A stretch of DNA of 64,000 bases from Caldicellulosiruptor saccharolyticus DSM 8903 (GTDB taxonomy: Bacteria; Bacillota; Thermoanaerobacteria; Caldicellulosiruptorales; Caldicellulosiruptoraceae), in NCBI RefSeq assembly GCF_000016545.1, contig NC_009437.1:661501-725500 (forward strand), read 5' to 3'. The translations under genes were made by a program, and so were the position numbers. The notes under the pieces are model-generated. The model did not search any database. It was not told where the DNA came from and was given only the letters and a program-made list of their open reading frames with translations. This document shows, piece after piece, positions 1 to 9,092 of the stretch (position 1 is the first letter of the stretch; every line of letters begins with the position of its first letter).

Positions 1-204
1 TTGAGTAGCTGGACTGGAAAAATGGACGATGCGACTGTAAATGCAATCAAGAAGTTCCAAAAAGATAATAAGCTTTCACTAAATGGAGTACTTGATATAA
101 CAACTCAAAAGAAGTTAAATGAAAGGTTTACAGAGTTTTTAAAATCAAAGTATGTTGACAAGCAGCTACAAAGAGCTATTCAGTACTTTAAGCAAGGGAA
201 GTAA
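1..204 (+). CDS. C-terminal end of a peptidoglycan-binding protein, probably S41 carboxyl-terminal processing peptidase (partial)
   Basis: Only the last 67 codons are in the window, so the reading frame enters from outside and the first TTG is not necessarily a start. The visible part reads like a PG_binding_1 domain: an alternating helix pattern with DDATVNAIKKFQKDN and a later NGVLDITTQKKL segment, followed by about 25 charged residues. In Firmicutes this domain commonly closes secreted S41 (CtpA-type) peptidases, and a ctp gene near mbl/flagellar genes would not be surprising. The peptidase domain itself is not visible, so the enzyme identity is inference. A strong hairpin terminator follows 11 bases after the stop. 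Confidence 0.6.
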   Translation: MSSWTGKMDDATVNAIKKFQKDNKLSLNGVLDITTQKKLNERFTEFLKSKYVDKQLQRAIQYFKQGK

Positions 205-214
205 AAATTGGAAA

Positions 215-254
215 GGGACCTTCTTTGGCAGAATCCTGAGAAGGTCCCTTTTTT
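215..254 (+). terminator. Rho-independent terminator after the partial peptidase gene
   Basis: A perfect 10-bp stem (GGGACCTTCT at 215-224 with AGAAGGTCCC at 239-248), a 14-nt loop and a run of six T at 249-254. It separates the upstream gene from the mbl operon. Confidence 0.9.
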
Positions 255-361
255 GATTTTAAAATTTGTTAATAAAATTGATTGAAAATATCTAAATTAA
301 AAATTAAAATATTGTTAAGGTAATATAACAAAAATAAAGAGAGGAAAGGATAGGTCTTAAT

Positions 362-1381
362 ATGGCATTTGGAACAGATATAGGAATCGATTTGGGGACA
401 GCAACAGTTTTAGTGTATGTCAAGGGCAAGGGTATAGTTTTGAGAGAACCGTCTGTTGTTGCAATAGAGCAGACAAGGAAACAGATTTTAGCAGTTGGGG
501 AAGAAGCAAGGCGAATGATAGGAAGAACTCCTGGGAACATTGTGGCGGTAAGGCCACTCAGAGATGGTGTTATATCAGACTATGAAGTGACAGAAGCAAT
601 GTTAAAGTATTTTCTTGGGAAAGTACTTGGCAGGCGTGTGTTTTTCAAGCCGAGGGTTGTTGTGTGTGTCCCCTCAGGTGTAACAGAGGTTGAAAAAAGG
701 GCTGTTTTGGATGCTACATATGAAGCAGGAGCAAAGCAGACATTCTTGATTGAAGAGCCAATTGCAGCAGCAATTGGTGCAGGTCTTGATATTTCAAGGC
801 CGATGGGATGTATGGTAATAGACATTGGTGGAGGTACAACAGACATTGCAGTAATTTCGCTTGGTGGAGCGGTTGTGAGTGAGTCAATTAAAGTTGCAGG
901 GGATAAATTTGACGAGGCAATTATCCGATATATAAGAAAGAAGCACAGTGTTGCAATTGGTGAAAGAACAGCAGAAGAACTCAAGATAAACATAGGATGT
1001 GCATACAAAAAACCAAAGGTAGAATCTATGGAGGTCCGCGGACGAAGCTTACTTACTGGTCTTCCAAAGACAATTACTGTCACATCAGACGAGATGTTGC
1101 AGGCCTTAGAAGAACCAGTGTCGGCTATAATTGAAGCTGTTCACAGGGTACTTGAAAACACACCACCTGAACTTGCAGCAGATATTACCTCAACAGGGAT
1201 TGTCATGACAGGTGGAGGAAGTCTTTTATGGGGTTTGGACAAGCTGATTGTTGAAAAGACAGGTATTCCAACCAGAATTGCAGATGACCCAATTTCATGT
1301 GTTGCGCTGGGTACAGGAAAGGCGTTAGAAGCACTTGATCAACTGGAATCAAGTTTGATAAAGGACTCAAGAGTAAGGTAA
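362..1381 (+). CDS. mbl: MreB-family actin-like protein Mbl
   Basis: 339-residue bacterial actin homologue that would polymerise under the membrane and guide lateral cell-wall synthesis. The N-terminal phosphate-1 motif (GIDLGTATV), the second phosphate loop ([13 protein letters not shown], about residues 158-170) and the C-terminal adenosine-binding [10 protein letters not shown] segment (about 290-300) are all visible, and the length is normal. MreB and Mbl are hard to separate by sequence alone; Mbl is chosen because the gene sits directly upstream of two flagellar rod genes, the arrangement mbl-flhO-flhP known from Bacillus subtilis. A purine-rich AGAGAGGAAAGGA precedes the ATG. The next gene follows after 19 bases, suggesting one transcript. 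Confidence 0.9.
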   Translation: MAFGTDIGIDLGTATVLVYVKGKGIVLREPSVVAIEQTRKQILAVGEEARRMIGRTPGNIVAVRPLRDGVISDYEVTEAMLKYFLGKVLGRRVFFKPRVVVCVPSGVTEVEKRAVLDATYEAGAKQTFLIEEPIAAAIGAGLDISRPMGCMVIDIGGGTTDIAVISLGGAVVSESIKVAGDKFDEAIIRYIRKKHSVAIGERTAEELKINIGCAYKKPKVESMEVRGRSLLTGLPKTITVTSDEMLQALEEPVSAIIEAVHRVLENTPPELAADITSTGIVMTGGGSLLWGLDKLIVEKTGIPTRIADDPISCVALGTGKALEALDQLESSLIKDSRVR

Positions 1382-1400
1382 AAAAAGGGGATTTTATAAA

Positions 1401-2174
1401 ATGATTAGAGGAATTTACACATCTGCATCAGGGATGATTCTAAACCAAAAACTCATGGATTTGACTGCTAACAATATTGCAAATGTCAGTACAACTGGGT
1501 TTAAAAGAGATATTGCCCAGGTTGAAAGCTTTAGAAGGATGATGACCCACAAGATATACGATGACTCTTCAAATAGTATCGACAATGCAATTGGGTATAT
1601 GTCACTCGGAGCAGACGTTTCAAGGATTGTTAGCGATTTTTCTCAGGGGCTTTACATAAAGACAGACGAACCTTTGAACTTGGCGATAAGAGGAAGTGGA
1701 TTTTTTGCTGTAGAAAAAGTTGATCCTCAAACAGGTCAAGCTCAGGTTTACTATACAAGAAATGGTGCATTTACACTAAATTCAAATGGTGAGCTTGTGA
1801 CACTTGAAGGTTTTCGCGTCCTTGGACAAAACGGAAGGATTGTACTGCAAAATCAGGGACAAATCAGGATTGATGAGCAGGGTAACATCTATCAAGACGG
1901 CAGATTTGTTGACCGTTTGAGACTTGTCGATTTCCAAGACAAAACTCTTTTGCGTAAAATCGGCAATAATCTTTTTGAAGCAGATGCACAAAGTCAGCAG
2001 ATAGCTTTTAGTGGAAGGGTGTTACAAGGATATTTGGAAGGGTCAAATGTAAATTCTGTCCAAGAGATGGTCAATATGATAAATGTTTTGAGAGCGTATG
2101 AGGCTAACCAAAAGGCTTTTATTGCACAGGATGAGACTTTGCAGAAGGCTGTGAATGAGATTGCGAGAAAGTAG
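1401..2174 (+). CDS. flhO: Flagellar basal-body rod protein, FlgF/FlhO type
   Basis: 257-residue axial flagellar protein. The N-terminal rod signature (GIYTSASGM followed by LTANNIANVSTTGFKRD) and the C-terminal module (GYLEGSNVNSVQEMVNMI, then RAYEANQKA) are those of the FlgE/F/G family, exported without a cleaved signal by the flagellar type III system. The middle contains the usual EPLNLAIRGSGFFAV element. It lies between mbl and a second rod gene, as flhO does in Bacillus. Ribosome binding site AAAAGGGG lies just upstream of the ATG. Assignment to FlgF-like rather than FlgG-like rests mainly on gene order. Confidence 0.87.
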   Translation: MIRGIYTSASGMILNQKLMDLTANNIANVSTTGFKRDIAQVESFRRMMTHKIYDDSSNSIDNAIGYMSLGADVSRIVSDFSQGLYIKTDEPLNLAIRGSGFFAVEKVDPQTGQAQVYYTRNGAFTLNSNGELVTLEGFRVLGQNGRIVLQNQGQIRIDEQGNIYQDGRFVDRLRLVDFQDKTLLRKIGNNLFEADAQSQQIAFSGRVLQGYLEGSNVNSVQEMVNMINVLRAYEANQKAFIAQDETLQKAVNEIARK

Positions 2175-2231
2175 TCAAGATGTAATCTTGCAAAGAGAAT
2201 AAGAAAGGAAAAAAGGAGGAAAAAGAACAAG

Positions 2232-3035
2232 ATGATGAGAGCTCTTTATTCTGCTGCCTTAGGTATGAAAGCGCAGCAGACAAACGTTGATATCATATCC
2301 AACAACCTCGCAAATGTGAACACAACAGCTTTCAAAAAAGATAAGGCTGAATTTAAAGACCTTTTGTATGAGACTTTGTCGCGAGCAGATGTTATTGCAG
2401 GTGATGGAAAGCCTGTAAGTCTCCAAATAGGTCATGGTGTGACAATATCTGCTATCACAAAGAGCTTTTCAGAAGGTAACTTGGAGAGGACTGAAAACCC
2501 GCTTGATTTGGCAATTCAGGGGGAAGGATTTTTTGTGGTATCAACCCCTAATGGTCCAAGGTATACAAGGGATGGAAGTTTCAAGGTTTCCAACGTTGAA
2601 GGACAGATAAAACTTGTGACCTCAGATGGATATCCTGTCTTGGCAGAGGGCGACACTGAGATTGTTCTTCCGGAAACTGCAATATCAAGTATCACAATAG
2701 ATGAAACAGGAAGGATAACTTACAAGGACGCAGAAGGTCAAATCCAGGATTCAGGATTCAAAATCAAGATAGTAAGGTTTATAAATCCTCAAGGACTTTT
2801 GGCAGAAGGTAAGAACTTATATAACGTCTCTGCTGCATCTGGCGACCCTGTTTCTGAAGAGGAGATAGAAGGTCCAAAGAGCAGAATACTTCAAGGATTC
2901 CTCGAGATGTCAAACGTTCAGGTTGTTGATGAGATGGTAAAGCTTATTATTGCTCAAAGAGCGTATGAGATCAATTCCAAAGCTATCCAAACAGCTGACG
3001 ATATGCTCTCTATGGCAAACAACCTGAAGAGATAA
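2232..3035 (+). CDS. flhP: Flagellar distal-rod protein, FlgG/FlhP type
   Basis: 267-residue paralogue of the preceding gene. It starts with ALYSAALGMKAQQTNVD and SNNLANVNTTAFKKDKAEF, contains ENPLDLAIQGEGFFVV and ends with the conserved GFLEMSNVQVVDEMVKLI and QRAYEINSKAIQTADDM blocks, which fit FlgG closely. FlgG subunits form the distal rod crossing the cell wall. A strong AAAAGGAGG precedes the start. It is followed after 24 bases by a rod-binding protein gene, so the four genes from mbl probably form one operon closed by the terminator at 3417. Confidence 0.9.
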   Translation: MMRALYSAALGMKAQQTNVDIISNNLANVNTTAFKKDKAEFKDLLYETLSRADVIAGDGKPVSLQIGHGVTISAITKSFSEGNLERTENPLDLAIQGEGFFVVSTPNGPRYTRDGSFKVSNVEGQIKLVTSDGYPVLAEGDTEIVLPETAISSITIDETGRITYKDAEGQIQDSGFKIKIVRFINPQGLLAEGKNLYNVSAASGDPVSEEEIEGPKSRILQGFLEMSNVQVVDEMVKLIIAQRAYEINSKAIQTADDMLSMANNLKR

Positions 3036-3059
3036 AAGAATAGGGGCAGGTAGTTATCA

Positions 3060-3410
3060 ATGAACGGGCTACCGAATATTAATATTCAGGCAGGTTATCA
3101 GCAGGGGATAGATAATTCTGTAATAGACAAGCTTGAAAAAGCGTATTCTGAGAAAGACAAACAAAAACTAAAAGAGGCTTGTGAGGAATTTGAAGCTGTC
3201 ATGTTGTCGGCCATTTTTAAGCAGATGCAAAAGTCAATTCCCAAAGGTGGTCTTTTTCAAGAAAGTATTGCAGATGATATTTTTAACGACATGTTTGTTG
3301 ACGAGGTTTCAAAAAAGGCTTCAAAACAAGGTGGAATTGGCCTTTCCAAACTTTTGTATGATTCTATGATTAAGAAAATTGAAAATGCGTATAAATTCAA
3401 AGAAGAATAG
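3060..3410 (+). CDS. Rod-binding protein (FlgJ N-terminal domain type)
   Basis: 116-residue protein matching the stand-alone rod-binding domain: LKEACEEFEAVMLSAIFKQMQKSI, then an Asp-rich ADDIFNDMFVDEVSKKASKQGGIG and LSKLLYDSM. In proteobacteria this domain is the N-terminal half of FlgJ, the rod cap; the peptidoglycan-hydrolase half is absent here, as is common in Gram-positive bacteria. It is the last gene of the mbl-rod operon and is followed at once by a terminator. Confidence 0.82.
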   Translation: MNGLPNINIQAGYQQGIDNSVIDKLEKAYSEKDKQKLKEACEEFEAVMLSAIFKQMQKSIPKGGLFQESIADDIFNDMFVDEVSKKASKQGGIGLSKLLYDSMIKKIENAYKFKEE

Positions 3411-3416
3411 AAAATG

Positions 3417-3447
3417 GCTGGCATAATTTTGCCAGCTTATTTTTTTT
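3417..3447 (+). terminator. Terminator of the mbl-flagellar rod operon
   Basis: GCTGGCA (3417-3423) pairs with TGCCAGC (3430-3436) around a 6-nt loop and is followed by TTAT and a T8 tract ending at 3447. The T tract is part of the target site duplicated by the adjacent IS481-like element, so the element landed directly on the terminator tail without destroying the hairpin. Confidence 0.85.
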
Positions 3448-4546
3448 GGTTTTGGTACGTGGTGAAGACATATTTACCACCAAATTTATTACAGAACAGA
3501 GAATAGAAGGTGCCTACTTTTTTCATAATATCCTCAAGAAGTAATGTAGGAAATTGAAATATATGGGAGGAGACCAGAGATTTTGAAGCTATGAATTTTT
3601 CGAATGGTGTCCTCCCGTTCATTCCTTTACCATTATGAGGTCTGAAAAAGTTCCATGTATCTTGCCATTTCTGGGCTCTTTGAATAAATTCATCTTTTGT
3701 TTTACATCTTTCAGCATGAATCATTAAAAAATACTCATCATCAGCTCTATGTGAATTTTCAATTATACCCATTAAATGCTTTGCTTTTGGTGGAATAGGA
3801 TTTAGTTCTACACCCAAAAATGACAGCATCTCATTCCACTGCTTTAACTTTCTTTCGCTTCCTCCACAAAATTCTGCTCCATTGTCTAATCGGATCTTTA
3901 TTATATTTCTTACATTATGAGTTCTTAACCATAATGCAACTAAGGATATGAACATAAATCCAAAAGCGGATGAAAGTTCGTAAGAATAGGCTGTAAATCT
4001 TGTTCTTGTTGCAACATCTATTATGTTCCACTCATAGCAAGGCAAATTGTATCTTTTCATATGTTCATATACCTCCTTGGGAAGACTTTCTTTGTCTAAA
4101 AGATGTTTTGTATCAAGCTGAAATTCAGAAAATGGGATAAGAGTTTCATAATCGTATAGACTTCTTTCACCTTTTTTTGTTCTTTTTGTTTTTCGAGCTA
4201 CAGAGTTTCTTCTAAGAATTGACTTTATTGTGTTTTCACTTATTTTGATACCATATTTTCTGAGAAGATAAAAAGACAAACGTCTATATCTAAAACCAGT
4301 TTTTTTAGACTCTTCGACAATAAAATTTTCGAGTTCAGAAGAAAGCTTTTTGGGAGAAGATTTAGGTTTTTTTGATTTATCTTCAAGAGGACCGTAGACA
4401 GCTCTTCTTACGGTATGTCTTGATACACCTAATATTTTAGCAGTTTTTGATACGTTTTTGTTATTTGATTCAAAGACTTTTCGAACTAATTCTCTAGCTT
4501 TTTGAGGGGATATTTTTCTTAGTTCGTGGTATGATATAATATTCAT
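3437..4546 (-). CDS. IS481-family DDE transposase (copy 1); stop codon supplied by flanking DNA
   Basis: A helix-turn-helix region (KNVSKTAKILGVSRHTVRRA) is followed by an rve-type DDE core: the Asp of EFQLDTKHL, the Asp of RLDNGAEF, and the Glu of GIIENSHRADDEYF 35 or so residues later. The preferred start is the ATG at 4546, preceded by GGGAGGAC; an ATG six codons upstream lacks a good ribosome site. The frame runs through the element end without a stop: the last element-encoded residues are VFTTY, and QNQKK plus the TAA come from the target DNA. Recognised family, high confidence in function. Confidence 0.9.
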   Translation of the reverse strand: MNIISYHELRKISPQKARELVRKVFESNNKNVSKTAKILGVSRHTVRRAVYGPLEDKSKKPKSSPKKLSSELENFIVEESKKTGFRYRRLSFYLLRKYGIKISENTIKSILRRNSVARKTKRTKKGERSLYDYETLIPFSEFQLDTKHLLDKESLPKEVYEHMKRYNLPCYEWNIIDVATRTRFTAYSYELSSAFGFMFISLVALWLRTHNVRNIIKIRLDNGAEFCGGSERKLKQWNEMLSFLGVELNPIPPKAKHLMGIIENSHRADDEYFLMIHAERCKTKDEFIQRAQKWQDTWNFFRPHNGKGMNGRTPFEKFIASKSLVSSHIFQFPTLLLEDIMKKVGTFYSLFCNKFGGKYVFTTYQNQKK

Positions 4547-4711
4547 AGTAGGCTGTCCTCCCATCCTGGTAGTTTTTCTATTTTTCTTTTGAATATTAGA
4601 TTACACTTTTTAATTATATCAAACAGGAGGGAGGCAGCCTCAACTCTTTTTATGAAATTTTCTTCTTCGTACATTCTTTCGCTGTGGTAAATATCTCTAC
4701 ACCTATTCGAG
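3454..4711 (-). mobile_element. IS481-like insertion sequence, copy 1 (1258 bp)
   Basis: Boundaries come from comparison with the second copy at 25157-26414: the shared segment is 1258 bp in both and appears identical. It is flanked by a perfect 15-bp direct repeat, ATTTTTTTTGGTTTT, at 3439-3453 and 4712-4726, taken as the target-site duplication. Imperfect terminal inverted repeats (18 of 20 positions: 3461-3480 against 4684-4703) start 7-8 bp inside the ends, and both copies share these extra tips. The single gene is a DDE transposase on the minus strand. Long duplications fit the IS481 family, for which up to 15 bp is known. Confidence 0.9.
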
Positions 4712-4881
4712 ATTTTTTTTGGTTTTATTGTTGAAAATGAAAATCAATAAGTGTAAAATATATTTAAAAACACATAAAAACAAAAAATTTTTCTTAATCC
4801 CAATTTTTTAACCGTTTTCATCTTGACATTTTAGTTGGAATTTGTGCAAAATGGAATTTGAATAAGGAGGCGCAAAAGAAA

Positions 4882-5697
4882 GTGTATGAATTTATATTCT
4901 CAGCATTTGGGGATGAGATAGCAAGCAATTTGGACGAGCAAATAGAGGTTTTGCAAAGACATGGTATTGAATATTTAGAGTTTCGTTCTGCAAATGGCAA
5001 AAGCGTTGCTGACTATACTGAAAATGAAGCAAAGCAGGTTTTAAAAAAGTTAAAAGACAGTGGTATAAAGGTTTCGGCAATAGGGTCTCCAATCGGCAAG
5101 GTTGATGTAAACTGCGACTTTGAAAAGTATCTTGAGCTTTTCAAGCACATCGTTGAGCTTGCACACATCCTTGAGACAAGGTACATACGCATTTTTTCGT
5201 TTTATGTTCCAGAGGGTGAAGAAGAAAAGTATACAGATGTCGTCATAGAAAGGCTTTCAAAGTTTACTGAGATTGCCAAGAAAGAAAATCTTGTTCTTCT
5301 TCACGAGAACGAAAAGGAGATATATGGAAGCAGTGCCGAAAGGTGTTTTAAAATCCTCTCCACAATCAACTCACCCAATTTGAGAGCAACATTTGACCCA
5401 GCAAATTTTGTTCAGTGCAAAGTAGAGGTCTATCCACACGCATTTGAGCTTCTAAAAGATTATATTGAGTACGTGCACGTAAAAGACGCAAAATTTTCAG
5501 ACGGAAGCGTCACCGTTGCAGGTGATGGTGATGGAAGGATAAAAGACGTGATAGCTGCACTAAAGAGGAGAGGTTTTTGCGGCTTTTTGTCGATAGAGCC
5601 TCATCTTAACAATAACCTTCCTGGTGGTGGACCTGAAAACTTTACAAAGGCTTTTAGAGCGATTAAAAAGATTATAGATGAGGAAGGAGAGGTTTAA
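4882..5697 (+). CDS. Sugar phosphate isomerase/epimerase-like TIM-barrel protein
   Basis: About 271 residues of the AP-endonuclease-2/xylose-isomerase-like TIM barrel superfamily. It starts YEFIFSAFGDEI, contains RYIRIFSFYVPEG and LLHENEKEIYG, the ATFDPANFVQC metal-site strand, EYVHVKDAK, and a late SIEPHL motif; His and acidic residues in these strands normally bind a divalent metal. The GTG at 4882 is chosen because AAGGAGG sits 11 bases before it; a longer frame from a TTG at 4858 would put the ribosome site inside the gene. The substrate cannot be read from sequence. It precedes a Gfo/Idh/MocA dehydrogenase by 2 bases, pointing to joint catabolism of a sugar or polyol. Confidence 0.8.
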   Translation: MYEFIFSAFGDEIASNLDEQIEVLQRHGIEYLEFRSANGKSVADYTENEAKQVLKKLKDSGIKVSAIGSPIGKVDVNCDFEKYLELFKHIVELAHILETRYIRIFSFYVPEGEEEKYTDVVIERLSKFTEIAKKENLVLLHENEKEIYGSSAERCFKILSTINSPNLRATFDPANFVQCKVEVYPHAFELLKDYIEYVHVKDAKFSDGSVTVAGDGDGRIKDVIAALKRRGFCGFLSIEPHLNNNLPGGGPENFTKAFRAIKKIIDEEGEV

Positions 5698-5699
5698 AA

Positions 5700-6800
5700 A
5701 TGTCAAAGCTTAAGTTTGGCATTGTTGGCTGTGGGGTTATATCAAAGACACATGCAACTGCTATTTCAGCTCTTTCAAGCGATGCAGAGCTTGTTGCTGT
5801 GTGCGACGTCATAGAAGACAGAGCCAGAAAACTTGCTCAAGATTTTGGTGTAAAAAAGATATATACTGACTATGAAAAGATGCTTCTTGATCCTGAGATT
5901 GATGTTATCTCTGTCTGCACACCCTCTGGTATGCATGCTGACATGGCAGTCTTGGCAGCAGACGCAAAAAAACATGTGATTGTTGAAAAGCCAATGGATA
6001 TAACGTTATCTAAAGCTGACAAAATAATAGAAGCTCAAAACAGAAACAACGTGGTGATTTCTATAATTTCACAGCACAGGTACAGCGATTGTATGCAGCT
6101 TTTAAAAAGACTCACAGCAGAAGGAAAGTTTGGAAACATTGTTTTAGCAACAAGCTATACTAAATGGTACAGGTCTCAGGAATATTATGACAGCGGAGAT
6201 TGGCGTGGGACATGGAGCTTGGACGGTGGAGGTGCCCTAATGAACCAGTCGATTCATTACATAGACATGCTCCAGTGGATTGTGGGGAAGGTTTCAGAAG
6301 TTTTTGCATACTGTGTAACCCGGGCGCACAAGCGTATTGAGGTTGAAGATGGAGCTGTTGCAGCTGTCAAGTTTGAAAATGGGGCGATAGGCGAGATAGT
6401 TGGAACAACAAGTGCATATCCAGGTTTTGAAACAAGGCTTGAGATTTTTGGTGAAAATGGTTCTGCAATAGCTATTAACACCCGGCTTAAAAGTCTTTAC
6501 TTCAAAGATGGTTCTGAAAAGGAGTATTTGAAGAGCTACAAAAAAGAGGAAGATGGCCCTGCTGGTGCATCTTCTGCTGCCATCAAAGAAGAAGGACATG
6601 TAAGACAGTATAGAGATGTAATAAATGCTATAAAAACCGGGACAAAACCACTTATTCCTGCTGAGGAAGGAAGACATCCTGTTGAAATAATACTTGCCAT
6701 TTACCTCTCAAGCCTGACAGGGAAACCTGTAAAGCTCCCTCTTGAAAGTGATGAGGAGGTCTTAAAGGAGATTGAAAAGATAAAAGGAAAAGGATTCTAA
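5700..6800 (+). CDS. Gfo/Idh/MocA-family NAD(P)-dependent oxidoreductase
   Basis: 366 residues. The N-terminal Rossmann fold shows GIVGCGVISKTHATAI, the conserved EKPMDITLSKAD (Glu-Lys-Pro catalytic/cofactor motif, about residues 97-108), and a C-terminal alpha/beta domain with DWRGTWSLDGGGALMNQSIH and HYIDM, typical of this family. Members oxidise or reduce sugars, inositols or their derivatives. It is translationally adjacent to the isomerase upstream (2-base gap) and followed by a hairpin terminator. Substrate unknown. Confidence 0.85.
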   Translation: MSKLKFGIVGCGVISKTHATAISALSSDAELVAVCDVIEDRARKLAQDFGVKKIYTDYEKMLLDPEIDVISVCTPSGMHADMAVLAADAKKHVIVEKPMDITLSKADKIIEAQNRNNVVISIISQHRYSDCMQLLKRLTAEGKFGNIVLATSYTKWYRSQEYYDSGDWRGTWSLDGGGALMNQSIHYIDMLQWIVGKVSEVFAYCVTRAHKRIEVEDGAVAAVKFENGAIGEIVGTTSAYPGFETRLEIFGENGSAIAINTRLKSLYFKDGSEKEYLKSYKKEEDGPAGASSAAIKEEGHVRQYRDVINAIKTGTKPLIPAEEGRHPVEIILAIYLSSLTGKPVKLPLESDEEVLKEIEKIKGKGF

Positions 6801-6810
6801 ATAGGAAAAA

Positions 6811-6846
6811 AAGGGGCTTGTACAGAATTTGTGCTAAAAGCCCCTT
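6811..6846. terminator. Bidirectional terminator between convergent sugar genes
   Basis: AAGGGGCTT (6811-6819) pairs with AAGCCCCTT (6838-6846), 9 bp with an 18-nt loop. On the minus strand the stem is followed by a T6 run (complement of the A tract at 6805-6812), so it serves the gene ending at 6883 well; on the plus strand the T tract is weaker. Confidence 0.75.
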
Positions 6847-6882
6847 GATTGTTCTTATCTTATCTATGTTTGAAAGGCTTTT

Positions 6883-7650
6883 TTACTTTACATAATTTTT
6901 CGTTAAGAAGTCTAAGCTAAGTTTCAAACTTTCAAAAGGACTTTTTTGACAGATATCCTGCTCAATTATATACCACTGAACACCTGATTCATTGCAAGCT
7001 TCTATTATTCCATCCCAGTCTAAATTTCCAAAACCTACTTCAAACATACCTTGCTTAAAATCTTCAAGCATTCCCATGTCTTTTAAATGAACAAGTGGAA
7101 TTCGACCTTTTAGTTTTCGTATCCACTTTTCAGGACTTGCTCCAGCAAACTGAACCCAGTAAGTATCAATTTCAAACATTAATACTTCTGGGTCAGAATT
7201 TTCAATTAAAATCTCAAGCCATGTTTTACTGTCATATCTTTTAAGCTCAAAACTGTGGTTGTGATAAGAAAGCAATATATTTTTTTCTTTCAATTTTTTT
7301 CCAATTTCATTGCACTCTTTTGCAAATTCAAGTGCTCCTTCAAAACTTCTAAATTTGTTTGGAGCAGAGGGGATTACAATATGATAACAGCCTAATATCT
7401 TATGCTCTTCGATTACAGATTCAATTTCATTTTTCAGCCTTTCAAAAGGGGTATGTGTTGCACAAACTGTTAATGAAAGTTCGTCAAGCATGTTTTTTAA
7501 CTTACAAGTATCAATCTTAGCCATGCCTGAGATTTGTACGGCTCTAAAACCAATTTCGCTAACCTTTTTTAAGGTGTTATATATATCTTCTTCAGTTTTT
7601 AAAAACTCACGCAGTGTGTAAAGCTGAGCTGCTATTTGTTCTTGCTTCAT
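6883..7650 (-). CDS. Sugar phosphate isomerase/epimerase-like TIM-barrel protein
   Basis: 255 residues of the same superfamily as the product of 4882-5697 but only distantly similar. Visible strands include IAAQLYTLREFLKTEEDI at the N terminus, ATHTPFERL, LLSYHNHSFEL, MFEIDTYWVQFAG, VHLKDMG and a late WYIIEQD; the Glu/Asp/His residues fit the metal site. Convergent to the dehydrogenase gene and sharing its terminator. It may act on the same sugar, but the separate orientation leaves this open. Symbol withheld because substrate is unknown. Confidence 0.78.
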   Translation of the reverse strand: MKQEQIAAQLYTLREFLKTEEDIYNTLKKVSEIGFRAVQISGMAKIDTCKLKNMLDELSLTVCATHTPFERLKNEIESVIEEHKILGCYHIVIPSAPNKFRSFEGALEFAKECNEIGKKLKEKNILLSYHNHSFELKRYDSKTWLEILIENSDPEVLMFEIDTYWVQFAGASPEKWIRKLKGRIPLVHLKDMGMLEDFKQGMFEVGFGNLDWDGIIEACNESGVQWYIIEQDICQKSPFESLKLSLDFLTKNYVK

Positions 7651-8138
7651 TTGAATTTAACACCACTTTTCTTTTTTATTTGTAAGATTTATTTAATTAT
7701 ACCACAAAAACTTTACTCTTTAATAGCCCCAAAAAATGTTATCACGAATAGACAAAAGAACGGAGATGACCTTATTATCAAGATGTTGTAGTTTAGAAGG
7801 AAAAATTACAAAACCTTGATATTTTGTTATAAACAACTGCTGAAAAATTTAATACACCCTGCAATATTTATGCTGCTCTTTTTCTTCATCCAGGGCGGAT
7901 GGTGCTGGTCTGCCAAAACACGAAAATGGCTTGTTACCAATTTTAAAATCATTCCAATCTAAAAGCCCAAAGATGTTTCCAAGACCAATAAAGCCCATGC
8001 ACCGTTTTAAGACTTATGAGTTGCCCCAGTTGTCAGTATGGTGACAATCAAATATTGTCTACCAAATGAAATTTTTGATGGTATAATAATTTGAAAACTG
8101 TCCTTTTTTGCAAATAGAAGTTTTAAAGGGGGCAAAAA
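7651..8138. other. Intergenic stretch with one possible small remnant ORF
   Basis: No substantial gene. On the minus strand 7849-7998 encodes a 49-residue frame (starts MGFIGLGNIFGLLDW, ends HKYCRVY) without a clear ribosome site. The local composition is coding-like, so it may be the decayed end of a larger gene, but I recognise no family. An AT-rich segment at 8080-8100 (TATAATAA) may hold the promoter of the transporter gene that follows. Confidence 0.3.
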
Positions 8139-9092
8139 ATGTTGTTGTATACATTTTTAAATGCCATTCAGGGAGTACTGGTGATTTTATTTGTTCTCAT
8201 GCTCGGGTATTTTCTTGCAAAGTACAGATGGTTTGACTCAAAAGTATCAGACCTTTTTGCAAAGGTTGTTGTAAATGTGTCACTGCCGCTTTATATGATA
8301 GCAAACCTTACTTCCACCTTTACAAAAAATGAGCTTGCACATTCAGCAAGAGGGCTTTTGATTCCGTTTTTGTCAATCCTGCTTTCTTATAGCGTGGCTG
8401 TTATAATAGCAAAAGTTGCAAATGTAAAGGCTCACAGAAGAGGCCTTTTTGCAGCCATATTTTCGCTTTCAAATTCGATATTTGTAGGGCTTCCTATGTC
8501 TCTTGCGCTTTTTGGAGATGTCGCAACACCTTATACACTGCTGTATTACATGGCAAACACTACTATATGGTGGACATTGGGTGTATATGGGATTATCCGA
8601 GACAACAAAACCGAAAATCAAAAGGTTTTGAATATAGATACTCTAAAGCGCATATTTAACCCGCCTTTGATTGGATTTTTGATAGGAGTTGGTCTTGTAC
8701 TTTTGCAGATAAAGCTTCCAAAATTTATATTTGACAGTTTTAAAATGGTAGGAGGGCTTACCACCCCCCTTTCCATCTTCTGTGTAGGTATAACAATGTA
8801 CGAGATGGGATTTAAAAATTTCAGGTTAGATAAAGATAGCATTTTAGTATTTGCAGGAAGATTTCTTGTCACACCTTTTATCACATGGCTTCTTTCACAT
8901 TTTATTCCCGTTCCTAAACTCATGCGAGATGTATTTATCATAATGTCTGCAATGCCTGTGATGGTAAATTCAGCTATAATTTCAAGGGTATATAATGGTG
9001 ACTATGAATTTGCTACTGCTATGATTACATATTCCACTGTGTTTTCGGTTGTAATAATGCCGTTTTTGATGGTGCTGATTAAGATTATTTAG
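8139..9092 (+). CDS. AEC-family (auxin efflux carrier) transporter
   Basis: 317 residues with about ten hydrophobic segments. The N-terminal GVLVILFVLMLGYFLAK, the VNVSLPLYMIANL break in helix 2, the SNSIFVGLPM motif and the C-terminal half repeat (VVMPF-like end) are characteristic of AEC permeases such as malate or auxin-type carriers. Start preceded by AAAGGGGGC. The end overlaps the 3' end of the convergent MFS gene by 8 bp, with no terminator between them. Substrate not predictable. Confidence 0.83.
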   Translation: MLLYTFLNAIQGVLVILFVLMLGYFLAKYRWFDSKVSDLFAKVVVNVSLPLYMIANLTSTFTKNELAHSARGLLIPFLSILLSYSVAVIIAKVANVKAHRRGLFAAIFSLSNSIFVGLPMSLALFGDVATPYTLLYYMANTTIWWTLGVYGIIRDNKTENQKVLNIDTLKRIFNPPLIGFLIGVGLVLLQIKLPKFIFDSFKMVGGLTTPLSIFCVGITMYEMGFKNFRLDKDSILVFAGRFLVTPFITWLLSHFIPVPKLMRDVFIIMSAMPVMVNSAIISRVYNGDYEFATAMITYSTVFSVVIMPFLMVLIKII

